Shown here: positions 18,386 through 26,426 of the stretch, piece after piece
How positions within the stretch are numbered: the first letter of the stretch is position 1
How the letters are laid out: every line of letters begins with the position of its first letter
Assembly (NCBI RefSeq): GCF_022267325.1
Contig: NZ_JAIZBG010000003.1
Coordinates: 17,555 to 81,554 of the forward strand
Reading direction: 5' to 3'
From: Leptospira sanjuanensis
Lineage (GTDB): Bacteria; Spirochaetota; Leptospiria; Leptospirales; Leptospiraceae
Length of the DNA: 64,000 nucleotides
Made by a program: the position numbers and the translations under genes
Notes under the pieces: model-generated
What the model saw: the letters and a program-made list of their open reading frames with translations, nothing else
Databases searched by the model: none
Told to the model about the DNA's origin: nothing

Positions 18386-18507
18386 AAATTTGTCAAATGC
18401 CGCATTAGAAAAAATTAAGGACCGCACAAAATTCCATCCCTTAACTTTTTCCTAATCACAAATCCAAATTAAAGGACTCTCTCAGTAAAAATAAATATTC
18501 GTGAGAT

Positions 18508-19425
18508 GTGTTTGAAACAAATTCCAGTAACGTAATAGAGTCAGTAACCAATCAAGACGAGATAAAACTCGAACGTGTAAAGGTTCTTTTGGAGAAGATT
18601 CAATTTCATCCAAAGAATGAAAAAATATTCCGTCCTAAAACGGAAGAGTTCATCCGGCGATTAGCGGAGAATATAAAACGAAACGGGCTTCACGAACCTA
18701 TCTCACTTCAAAAGATTCCAGATTCAGATCTGTATCTTTGTCTTTCCGGCGAGCATAGAATCAAAGCGGTAAAACTACTTGGATGGGTGGCGATCGATGC
18801 GTATATCGTTTCCCCCGAAGATCCAGTTTCCTATATAGCCGAAAAAAATTACGGAAAAGGTCAGTATCATTTTAAAGACAGACTCTTAACGTATCGCGAG
18901 TTTTGTCCGGAGTTTTTTACCGGAACAAAAATTGTCCTAGAAAGACTCAATGAAATCAGTAAGAAAACGGGAATCCTTCTCTCTACACTGAAAGGCGATC
19001 TAAAGAAAATCAGAAAGGGTTCAAACAAAGAGGATTCGATTGAAATCCTGCACGAACTTTGGGCTAAGAAAAAGATTCGAAATCTTCGGATAAACTTGGC
19101 GGATCAAGGAAACGGAAAGTTCCTCCTTAAAGTCCACGGTAAGAATCTGAATTATGAGTGGCGCGGAGCGTTTAAAGAAGTGGTTTGCGAGTGCGCGAAG
19201 GCGGCCCGTTCCAAATACTTTGACAAAAATTTTAAATCCGAAAACGAAGAGACGGCCTCTCGAATAAAGGCGTTACGAAAAGAGGCGGGACTAACTCAGT
19301 TCCAGCTCGCTCAAGGACTCGGTTACTCGCAAAGCTATTTCGCGGAACTTGAAGGCGGGAAATGGGAGTGTTCGGAAGCACTGTTTGAACAGATCGCTCT
19401 TTTTTGTCAGGAGAGAATCGCATGA
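18508..19425 (+). CDS. ParB-like domain protein with C-terminal XRE HTH
   Basis: 305 aa from a GTG. Residues 20-130 are a ParB/sulfiredoxin-like domain with the core SGEHRIKAVKLLGW. Residues 245-300 are a Cro/CI-type helix-turn-helix (KEAGLTQFQLAQGLGYSQSY). It lies between two methyltransferases and overlaps the second by 4 bp. Such ParB-domain proteins near MTases are common in phages; roles range from transcription control to CTPase/nuclease switches. It is unlikely to be the partition protein, which sits with parA. Confidence 0.8.
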   Translation: MFETNSSNVIESVTNQDEIKLERVKVLLEKIQFHPKNEKIFRPKTEEFIRRLAENIKRNGLHEPISLQKIPDSDLYLCLSGEHRIKAVKLLGWVAIDAYIVSPEDPVSYIAEKNYGKGQYHFKDRLLTYREFCPEFFTGTKIVLERLNEISKKTGILLSTLKGDLKKIRKGSNKEDSIEILHELWAKKKIRNLRINLADQGNGKFLLKVHGKNLNYEWRGAFKEVVCECAKAARSKYFDKNFKSENEETASRIKALRKEAGLTQFQLAQGLGYSQSYFAELEGGKWECSEALFEQIALFCQERIA

Positions 19426-20378
19426 GTTTTGAAATTATTTGCGGTTCTGCTGATACGGTTCTAAAGGACTACAGAGAAAAAAATCTGATCTATCCGAAGT
19501 TCGATTGCCTCGTGACCTCGCCGCCGTATTTCCAAAAACGAAAATACTTAGATGACTCGCACCCCTCCGTTAGTCTTGAGATCGGGAGAGAAAGAAAGAC
19601 AAGGCAGTATTTTTCTCATCTCGCTTTAGTATTCAGAGAGGCCGCGAAACACCTAAAAGATTCCGCGACGGTGTTTGTAAACATCGGTGATTCCTTCCAA
19701 TACGGACAGGCGATCCGAATCCCTTCCGGGTTCGTTGACTTTATGAAAGAAGAAGGATACCACTTCGTTCAGGAAATCATTTGGGCGAAATCTATTTCAA
19801 CGGACTCCGGTAACGTTGGATCTTGTAAGCCTGAGTCCGTTAGAAGAAGATTCACAAACTCACACGAATACGTTTTGTTCTTTGTTCGTGATATGGATCT
19901 TTACTATTTTAACGCTGAAAGTGTTTCGGTTCCGATCTCTCAAATCCATCACAATCAAATTCACAGCTTTTCAAAAGTGAAAGAAACATCCGCGAGTGAA
20001 CACAGCTCACTTGAATTTAATAGCGAAAAAGAATATGAAAGATACTTAGCGGAAACTCCAACATCCGTCAAGAACCGGATACTCGAAAACAAAATCAAAT
20101 CAGGAAACTTCACAGCTCGCAGGCGATCCGTTTGGCAAATACCTACACCGAATTCAAGAGGAAGACATACGGCTGTCGGACCCGAAAGACTGTTTGAAAT
20201 CTGCGTTCTTGCGGGTTGCCCGGAGGGAGGAATCGTCCTAGATCCATTCGCTGGTGAGGGAACAGTCGGAAAAACTGCGCTCAAAAACAATCGTAGATTT
20301 GTAGGGATAGATCTAGATGAAAGGTCCTGCGCGGAAGCAAATAAGAATCTGGTCAGCTATCTTCAAAGAGCGTCTTAA
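19422..20378 (+). CDS. DNA methyltransferase (beta type), copy 2
   Basis: 318 aa from the ATG at 19422, coupled (ATGA) to the upstream stop, with GGAGAG before it. Motif SPPY at 33-36 and SAM motif DPFAGEGT at 274-281. The target-recognition region between them is unrelated by eye to that of copy 1, so the two probably methylate different sequences. Also an orphan, and last gene before the terminases. Confidence 0.92.
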   Translation: MSFEIICGSADTVLKDYREKNLIYPKFDCLVTSPPYFQKRKYLDDSHPSVSLEIGRERKTRQYFSHLALVFREAAKHLKDSATVFVNIGDSFQYGQAIRIPSGFVDFMKEEGYHFVQEIIWAKSISTDSGNVGSCKPESVRRRFTNSHEYVLFFVRDMDLYYFNAESVSVPISQIHHNQIHSFSKVKETSASEHSSLEFNSEKEYERYLAETPTSVKNRILENKIKSGNFTARRRSVWQIPTPNSRGRHTAVGPERLFEICVLAGCPEGGIVLDPFAGEGTVGKTALKNNRRFVGIDLDERSCAEANKNLVSYLQRAS

Positions 20379-20435
20379 ACTTTTTTATTCCTAAGCCTAC
20401 TCAGATAATCCGCTAAGAAATAGAATTCCCATTCA

Positions 20436-21041
20436 ATGAAGAAGAAGTTAAATCCTCCCCCGAAGAAAAAAACAAAGGGTAGGGGAGGAAAGACTCCTGT
20501 ATCAAAGAAAGGATACGATGTTCTTTCGGAAGAAACCAAAGAAGAGATACGTTTGCTTTTTCTTCGCGGGACTTCGCGTGAGGAAATCTGTAAGAGATTC
20601 AAACTTACTTACAAAAAGCTCGATAACCTCATCCAAGGGAATGGCTGGAATTTAGACCGTAAGGAATTTTCAGGAAATTTAAGGAGAGAATTAGAGGGGA
20701 AGATTGTCACGGATCTTGCCCAAACTCTCGAAAGAATCAAAGAAGAGTCTGTTATCTTTTTAGATTTTCTAAAGAACCGAATCCTTTACGAAGAAGCTTC
20801 TAACTCCGATCTATTATCTCTTTTCAAGTCTCGTAACACCGTCCTCAAAGAACTTTTCCGATCACTCGGTGAGCCTGATACTATCAGACAAGATTCCGGT
20901 AACTCGGAAGAAAAGAGCCAGGTAAACATTCAAGTCGTACTCGGAGTCGGTGAAAGACCCGGTGCAGTGGAGAAGCTACTTGGCGGGAACCGGGTAGTTG
21001 TCGAAGAAATCTCTTCTAAAAATAGATCCGAAGAAAACTAA
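20436..21041 (+). CDS. Terminase small subunit
   Basis: 201 aa. Lys/Pro-rich N-terminus (1-28), then a helix-turn-helix (about 30-75: LFLRGTSREEICKRFKLTYK), helical oligomerisation region (85-150) and acidic tail. The position directly before the large terminase, with overlap, plus the HTH supports DNA recognition at the packaging site. Sequence similarity alone would not prove it. Confidence 0.75.
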   Translation: MKKKLNPPPKKKTKGRGGKTPVSKKGYDVLSEETKEEIRLLFLRGTSREEICKRFKLTYKKLDNLIQGNGWNLDRKEFSGNLRRELEGKIVTDLAQTLERIKEESVIFLDFLKNRILYEEASNSDLLSLFKSRNTVLKELFRSLGEPDTIRQDSGNSEEKSQVNIQVVLGVGERPGAVEKLLGGNRVVVEEISSKNRSEEN

Positions 21042-22437
21042 CGCATACACCGTTCAACGAAATCAATTCTTCTCTGAAAAACAATCCCGCGCCTTAGACG
21101 AGGATTGGTCTTCTCCATACGTACAAGAGATCTGCTACGACGGTGGCGCGCGAAGTGGTAAGACTTACCTTATCATAAAAGCCATTATCTCAAGAGCTTG
21201 GCTCTCACCTTACTCACGTCACCTGATCGCACGTTACAGACTCAATCACCTTAAAATCTCCGTTTGGAAACAAACTCTCATTCCATGCCTTAAAGAAATG
21301 GGGTTCGTCGAGGACCGCGATTATACAATTAACGAGTCACTCCATATTCTGACATTTACAAACGGATCTGAGATTTACGGCGCGGGCCTCGATGACGCAG
21401 ACCGCGTTGAAAAGATCATGGGAACGGAATTTTGTACGATCTTTATCAATGAAGCGACCCAAATCTCCTACGCCACATATCAAAAAATCAAAACCCGTCT
21501 CTCACTCGTTCGAGAAGAACTTATAAACAAACTCATCGTCGATTGTAACCCGCGAAACAGGTTCCACTGGATCTTTAAGTATTTTGTTCTAAGACAAGAC
21601 CCAGAGACAAGTAACGCGTTATCTGCTAATAAACTTTCACGGATGTCAAGAAGGTCATGGACGCCCTTAGACAATCCTTTTCTTTCCAAAGAGTATGTCC
21701 AGATGCTTGAGGAACTTACCGGAGCGGAAAGAGAAAGGCTCTTTCTCGGTCAGTGGATCGATGTCGAGGGACTTGTTTACCCCAAGTTCGAAGAATCGAT
21801 AGTCGAGCCTTTCGAAATCCCAGAGTCATGGGACTGCGCCGGAGCAGTGGACTTCGGATACACAAATCCATTTGTATTTCTCTGGCTTTACTATGATAAA
21901 TCTAACGAAACCTGGTATTTAGCGGATGAACACTACGAACGCGAAAAGACAGTTCGCGCACACTGCGAAGAGATAAAAGAAAGAAGAAAACCAAATCTTT
22001 TCATAGTCGCAGATCACGACGCGGAAGACCGCGCGACGATGGCAGAGTGCGGCCTCCCTACACTTGCCGCCGACAAAGACGTTTCAACGGGAATTCAAGC
22101 CCTTATGAAACTCCTTTCCGCAAAGCAAGGCGTCAAGCTTCGAATCTTTAGAACCTGTGTCCATACGATCGAAGAATTCTCTATTTACTCATGGGTTCCT
22201 GCAAAAGACGGGAAAAACGCGATTGAAGTTCCCGCAAAAAATTCCGATCACTCGATGGACTGTCTTCGGTATTTCGCTCTTAAAATCCTTGGAAGAAAAA
22301 ATTCGATCATCACGAGAGAAAAGGAAACAGTAAAAAAAGAAATTGAAGACAATAGACCCGTAACTCTTTCAGACATTCAAAATCAAAGACTTGCAAGGCT
22401 TGGAATTCATCCGTCTTTTAGGCATTCCAGAAATTAG
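20998..22437 (+). CDS. Terminase large subunit
   Basis: 479 aa from a TTG with CGGGA upstream, overlapping the small subunit by 44 bp. ATPase: Walker A GGARSGKT at 49-56, Walker B CTIFINEA at 146-153, coupling motif near VDCNP (181-185). RNase-H-like nuclease: AVDFGYTNPF (Asp285), VADHDAEDR (Asp339, Asp341), SDHSMD (Asp417, Asp421). Length and motifs fit the PBSX/Terminase_3-type family. It translocates DNA into proheads and cuts it. Confidence 0.95.
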   Translation: MSKKSLLKIDPKKTNAYTVQRNQFFSEKQSRALDEDWSSPYVQEICYDGGARSGKTYLIIKAIISRAWLSPYSRHLIARYRLNHLKISVWKQTLIPCLKEMGFVEDRDYTINESLHILTFTNGSEIYGAGLDDADRVEKIMGTEFCTIFINEATQISYATYQKIKTRLSLVREELINKLIVDCNPRNRFHWIFKYFVLRQDPETSNALSANKLSRMSRRSWTPLDNPFLSKEYVQMLEELTGAERERLFLGQWIDVEGLVYPKFEESIVEPFEIPESWDCAGAVDFGYTNPFVFLWLYYDKSNETWYLADEHYEREKTVRAHCEEIKERRKPNLFIVADHDAEDRATMAECGLPTLAADKDVSTGIQALMKLLSAKQGVKLRIFRTCVHTIEEFSIYSWVPAKDGKNAIEVPAKNSDHSMDCLRYFALKILGRKNSIITREKETVKKEIEDNRPVTLSDIQNQRLARLGIHPSFRHSRN

Positions 22438-22445
22438 AACCTTCT

Positions 22446-22451
22446 CCGATT
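22446..22451 (+). promoter_or_regulatory. CCGATT element, 54 nt before the 22500 start
   Basis: TCTCCGATT context identical to the recurrent late element, but further from the start codon than the other copies (54 nt against 31-35). The gene also has its own Shine-Dalgarno sequence. Confidence 0.4.
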
Positions 22452-22499
22452 CTCATACTTCCTTCTTAGTAATAAAAGAAACCTTTGAAGGATGAAATC

Positions 22500-23000
22500 A
22501 TGCAAACCGAAGAACGATATAGCGAAGAATTAAGCTCTGAAACAGAACCAGTCGAGGAAAGGTCAGAGACAATCTTTGAAGAAAATGCAGAAACAGAAAC
22601 GCCGGAATATTTGAAGCACGACAAAGAAGTAAATGAAAACGAACAAGACACCTTCCTTTCCAATCTAATTCTAAAACTCGAAGATTCGAAAGTTCAGAAT
22701 CTCTTTGATAGTCTTGTTTCATCGGTCGTAAACAAACAGTCCCGCGATACAGTCCTGCATCTACTTTTTACAAAAGGAATCCGAGTTCTAAGGGAATCAA
22801 AACTCTTGCAAATTACGCAGGAGGAGGATACTAGCTTCGCGCTTTTGATCGGAAGTCTACCGGAAAGTGAAAGACAGGTTCTTTTTGATAGTGTCTGCTC
22901 CTCGATCGAGAATCACAAGGGCCGCGAAACGGTTCTTCATATTCTTTTTTGGAAAGCATCAAGACTCGTTCGTGAGTTTCAAAACCAAAAAAGAAAATAA
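22500..23000 (+). CDS. Hypothetical virion-module protein with internal duplication
   Basis: 166 aa from the ATG at 22500, with AAGGATG 6-12 nt upstream. Residues 1-55 are very acidic (Glu-rich). Two repeats follow: 65-99 and 125-159, both with the pattern LFDS..SS......R-x-TVLH-x-LF..... R-x-LVRE, 60 residues apart. It sits between terminase and the MuF-like gene, where a portal or head protein is expected, but it is too small for a portal. Role unknown. Confidence 0.65.
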   Translation: MQTEERYSEELSSETEPVEERSETIFEENAETETPEYLKHDKEVNENEQDTFLSNLILKLEDSKVQNLFDSLVSSVVNKQSRDTVLHLLFTKGIRVLRESKLLQITQEEDTSFALLIGSLPESERQVLFDSVCSSIENHKGRETVLHILFWKASRLVREFQNQKRK

Positions 23001-23015
23001 ACTGAGGCTCGATCG

Positions 23016-24539
23016 ATGGTACGAGAGTCAAGATTTTCGGAATACAGAGTTGTAAGAGAGCTTACCTATGCGTGGCTTTACTATCTTCTTTCTCTCCAAC
23101 ATGCGTTACTTGGAAATTCTAACCAAATAACGCAGTTTGAAATTCAGAAATCCGTGTGGTCGGATGCGATGGACTCTCTCCGAAAAAAATTCTTTGGCGA
23201 GTTACTTGTCAGGCCGACTTACTTTCCGAAATCGATTTCCGTAACTCCTGAACCCTCGAAAGACTACACGCCTCTCAGAAAACAAACTAAAATCGAATTC
23301 CCCGAGGGGGTAGTTTACCGCGAGGATCTAGACGAAAAAGATCAGGAGATATTCGATTTTTTAGCCCGCGACTGGAACCGAATCTATCTTCAAGAAAGAG
23401 AGAAAGCGACCCTGCTCGGCTATATCGCCGAATACATGATCGGAGAGGGAGAAGATCCCGAAGATTTAAAACAGCTTACACTCCCTGAATTCTCAGAGCG
23501 CGCAGTCGCGCACAACCTACATGGACTTGAAGATATAGACGTTCTACGAGAGGAAGTAGGACTTACCAAAGAACAAACCTACGCACTTCTCTACGCTGAG
23601 TCAAAAGGAGCCGAGTGGCTTGCGATATATGACGAACACGGAGAGCGAAAAGGAAAAGCCTTTGACCTCATAACGAACCTTTATCGACGCCAAATTGTTG
23701 AAGCATTGGCGCGTAACGCTACCGAGGAAGAAATCGAATCGATGATGATTTCCCCGGATGACACAGAGATCAAAGAAGCCCTTGGAATGTTTGAAGAAGG
23801 GATTTCCGAGGAAGAAAGAGAAAGAAGAGAAAAAGAATACGAGGAACTTGTAACCGATCATCTAAACCGCGATATGGCGAGGTTCGCATTTACAGAATGC
23901 GCGATAAACTTCAATAATGGAAAGCTTCTCATGCTCGCAAACGAAAGCGAGACCGCCGTTTACGTTCGATTATCCGGCGGAAACTATGGAAGCCCTCACA
24001 GTCATACAAACCCGGTGAGATGCGATGAGTGTAAAAAATTTCGTTTGGAAATCGCTCGCGTATTCCCTTCCCTCGATCACCTAAAAGACAAGAAATACAT
24101 GAAAAGTCTTGGTCTTGTTTATCTCGGACAAGATCAGTTCTTCGGAGATCCGAAAACTAAAACTGCCACCTGGATCGGTAAATCAAACGCCGAAAGAGGT
24201 TATCGAAATTACTGGCTCTGTTGTCCTATGCACCCGAATTGCAGTTGTGAATACGAAGTCGTAGAAGAAGAGGAAGAAGAAAGAGAGGAAAATGAAATTG
24301 ATGAAATCTTTAGACTAGGGAGACTCCGAGACGCGGAAGAAAGAGTAAGGCTCGATGCACGATACGAAGAAGAGGTGAAGGCCAATGAAGAAAGAATCCG
24401 ACTAGAGAGAAAATATGGCCCGATAAGGAAGAGTGATGTATTTTCAAGTGGGGTCTGGGAGGAACCCATGTGTAGCTATGACGAACAATCGGATTGGCTC
24501 TCAGAATTTATCACTTGGAAACAAAATCAAAAATTTTAA
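23016..24539 (+). CDS. MuF/SPP1-gp7-like head morphogenesis protein
   Basis: 507 aa. The C-terminal third has the usual MuF hallmarks: conserved N-H-S-type segment (YGSPHSHTNPVRCDECKKF), and the closing HPNCSC at 406-411 preceded by LCCPM. A long Glu/Arg-rich coiled coil follows (415-480). The N-terminal half is helical. Minor head proteins of this family sit inside or at the portal vertex and can carry effector domains. Position after the terminase supports this. Confidence 0.7.
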   Translation: MVRESRFSEYRVVRELTYAWLYYLLSLQHALLGNSNQITQFEIQKSVWSDAMDSLRKKFFGELLVRPTYFPKSISVTPEPSKDYTPLRKQTKIEFPEGVVYREDLDEKDQEIFDFLARDWNRIYLQEREKATLLGYIAEYMIGEGEDPEDLKQLTLPEFSERAVAHNLHGLEDIDVLREEVGLTKEQTYALLYAESKGAEWLAIYDEHGERKGKAFDLITNLYRRQIVEALARNATEEEIESMMISPDDTEIKEALGMFEEGISEEERERREKEYEELVTDHLNRDMARFAFTECAINFNNGKLLMLANESETAVYVRLSGGNYGSPHSHTNPVRCDECKKFRLEIARVFPSLDHLKDKKYMKSLGLVYLGQDQFFGDPKTKTATWIGKSNAERGYRNYWLCCPMHPNCSCEYEVVEEEEEEREENEIDEIFRLGRLRDAEERVRLDARYEEEVKANEERIRLERKYGPIRKSDVFSSGVWEEPMCSYDEQSDWLSEFITWKQNQKF

Positions 24540-24766
24540 CCGGAACAATCAGACGTTACATTCCTTGGAACCAGGAGATTAACCGAGGAGGATACGGATT
24601 TATTGAAACCGAAAACCAGAGAAGCTATTTCTTCAATGCGAAATATTCAAGTATAAGAGAAGAAGAAATCCAAAACGGAACCCCTGTTGAGTTTGAAACG
24701 CGCAGAGGATACGACAAGGTAAAAGGAGTTTTTGAAACTCAAGCCACAAGAGTCAAAAGGATTTGA
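24494..24766 (+). CDS. Cold-shock-domain-like OB-fold protein
   Basis: 90 aa from a TTG, with a second TTG possible at 24515. The segment GTIRRY, GGYGFIETE, YFFNAKY and VEFETRRG, then KGVFETQATRVKRI follows the order of a cold-shock domain (G-x-I, GFGFI, DIFFH, V-x-F, G-x-A-x-V). Aromatic RNA-binding positions are partly kept. It overlaps the MuF-like gene by 46 bp and the next gene by 4 bp, so it is embedded in the virion operon. It might be an RNA chaperone or antiterminator for late transcripts. Confidence 0.6.
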   Translation: MALRIYHLETKSKILTGTIRRYIPWNQEINRGGYGFIETENQRSYFFNAKYSSIREEEIQNGTPVEFETRRGYDKVKGVFETQATRVKRI

Positions 24767-25890
24767 GAAAATCCGGTCAGGGCGGTGTAACGCCCTTTTC
24801 GATTCCCACAAAACCGAACGTCCTTACACCACTTACAAACGAGGAACTACTCGAGAGACGCGGTGAGTCAGCTCTTTGGTACAGATTGACTCCTTGTCCT
24901 TGTCCCCAGGAGGAAAGACTCCCTGATTGCAAATTTTGTTTAGAGGGACAAATAAGGACGTTTCAAGAAACTCTCACTATTCAAGAAGAGTTTGCTTACA
25001 AGATCCAAGGAAGTAAAATCTATACCCGTTTCGCACCCGTTACCGAAGTCGAGAGCGCAGTTCTTCACTCACAAGATAAACAAACCCCCCTTACAATCAC
25101 CCATATACAGGAAGAGTCCTTCGATGTTTTAGAAAATCTCAAATACTGGAACGCAGTCCTTTTAAAATACAAAGTTTCCCTTATCGAAGAGAAGTTCTTT
25201 GAGGTCATAGGAAATAACGAATACGAACTATTCCCGGATCTAAAAAAAGAAGCGATCGTCGGGGTAGTAGAAGTCTTCAAAATCCCTGAGAATGAAAACG
25301 AACCTGCAATAGAGGTTGAATTCAGCGGGCATTCTCTAAACTCAATCATCTTCCCGAAACGAGTAAGCGGTCTTCACCGAATAAAAATCAAAACTTTTAA
25401 CCCGGTAAAGATTGCCTACAAAACCTTTCGAAACGATTCCGATTCAAGAAAACTTTTCGAACGAAGCCAGATCACTTTCCAAGAGGGTGAACTTATGGGC
25501 GTCATGGGTAGCGGCTACCGGATGGGTGAAGGTGACATTATCACGCTCCTCATCTCTACGCTTAGACACTCTGAGTTTATCGCGTATCAAAACACTTACT
25601 ACGATCGCGTGTCTTATTCACCGATCGCGTATGTGGACCAGATCCTTTCTAAAGGAAAACACGGGATCAAGTCCCACAAAAGAGGTGAGGACTTTATCAT
25701 ATTCGGAGACTCGAAAATCCAGTGGTTGTCCGATAAGCCGAAGTCAGGTTACACAATAATCTACGATTATCACCCAACGTTTAGAGTTACGGGTTTTGTA
25801 GAGGGCGGAAGCGGTGAGGACAGAGATAAACCGCGAATCTTCAAAATGAAACCTTTATCGAATTTTAACGGGCGGGGGTCGTTAGAATAA
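24763..25890 (+). CDS. Hypothetical virion-module protein with zinc-knuckle-like motif
   Basis: 375 aa from a TTG overlapping the preceding stop. Near residue 45 lies a Cys cluster (CPCPQEERLPDCKFC) that could bind zinc. The remainder is beta-rich, like neck, adaptor or hub proteins. No family recognised. Context between head and tail genes suggests a structural role. Confidence 0.6.
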   Translation: MRKSGQGGVTPFSIPTKPNVLTPLTNEELLERRGESALWYRLTPCPCPQEERLPDCKFCLEGQIRTFQETLTIQEEFAYKIQGSKIYTRFAPVTEVESAVLHSQDKQTPLTITHIQEESFDVLENLKYWNAVLLKYKVSLIEEKFFEVIGNNEYELFPDLKKEAIVGVVEVFKIPENENEPAIEVEFSGHSLNSIIFPKRVSGLHRIKIKTFNPVKIAYKTFRNDSDSRKLFERSQITFQEGELMGVMGSGYRMGEGDIITLLISTLRHSEFIAYQNTYYDRVSYSPIAYVDQILSKGKHGIKSHKRGEDFIIFGDSKIQWLSDKPKSGYTIIYDYHPTFRVTGFVEGGSGEDRDKPRIFKMKPLSNFNGRGSLE

Positions 25891-25906
25891 AAAATCAGGA
25901 ATTACA

Positions 25907-26419
25907 ATGGGATTAGTTCTAAACTATTTTGTGAAAGGCATTGCGAAGGTAATATTTTTTGAAAAGCTTTTCAATCCAATTAAAGAGATAATCAAAGCAA
26001 TAGTCTGTTTCATCAGAGTGAATTATGCTTTTTCTGATACCAGATTAAGACTAATGCACCTACGAATTTTTGTAGCGTATCACTATCAAATGTTGAAACT
26101 TGCGTATTCCACCTGGAAATCAAAATTCAAGATTCATGCTGTGGCACCGGCTCAAATTATGGTTCTTCATTACGACCCATACACTTGTAGAAATCCGGAA
26201 GAATTAGCGACTAAAGTGGCTCGAAACGTTGCTATCCCATTTAAAACCCTCTACAAATTTGAACCGATCATTCTTATACTACCGAACGATCAGATTTTAC
26301 AAACAGGTTCTATCCAAGGTTTTTTGAGATCATTAAGCCGCGATCAGCTAAAAACATTCTTTGAAGAATACGCCAAATTTAGAGAAGACCAAAAGAGAAT
26401 CGAAATCATAGGATCATAG
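25907..26419 (+). CDS. Hypothetical protein with amphipathic N-terminus
   Basis: 170 aa. Residues 1-45 are hydrophobic/basic helices (YFVKGIAKVIFFEKLF), possibly membrane-active; the rest is alpha/beta. CAGGAAT precedes the ATG. It could be membrane-associated, but no lysis family is recognised. It lies directly before the polyvalent protein gene. Confidence 0.55.
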   Translation: MGLVLNYFVKGIAKVIFFEKLFNPIKEIIKAIVCFIRVNYAFSDTRLRLMHLRIFVAYHYQMLKLAYSTWKSKFKIHAVAPAQIMVLHYDPYTCRNPEELATKVARNVAIPFKTLYKFEPIILILPNDQILQTGSIQGFLRSLSRDQLKTFFEEYAKFREDQKRIEIIGS

Positions 26420-26426
26420 AAACAGT

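Noticed and set aside
18508..19425. ParB/HTH protein as the plasmid partition ParB
   Set aside because: It lies 5 kb from parA in a methyltransferase operon; the DUF3102-like gene overlaps parA and is flanked by the palindromes.
24209..24469. Ser-rich antisense frame in the MuF-like gene
   Set aside because: Shadow of a Glu-rich coiled-coil region.
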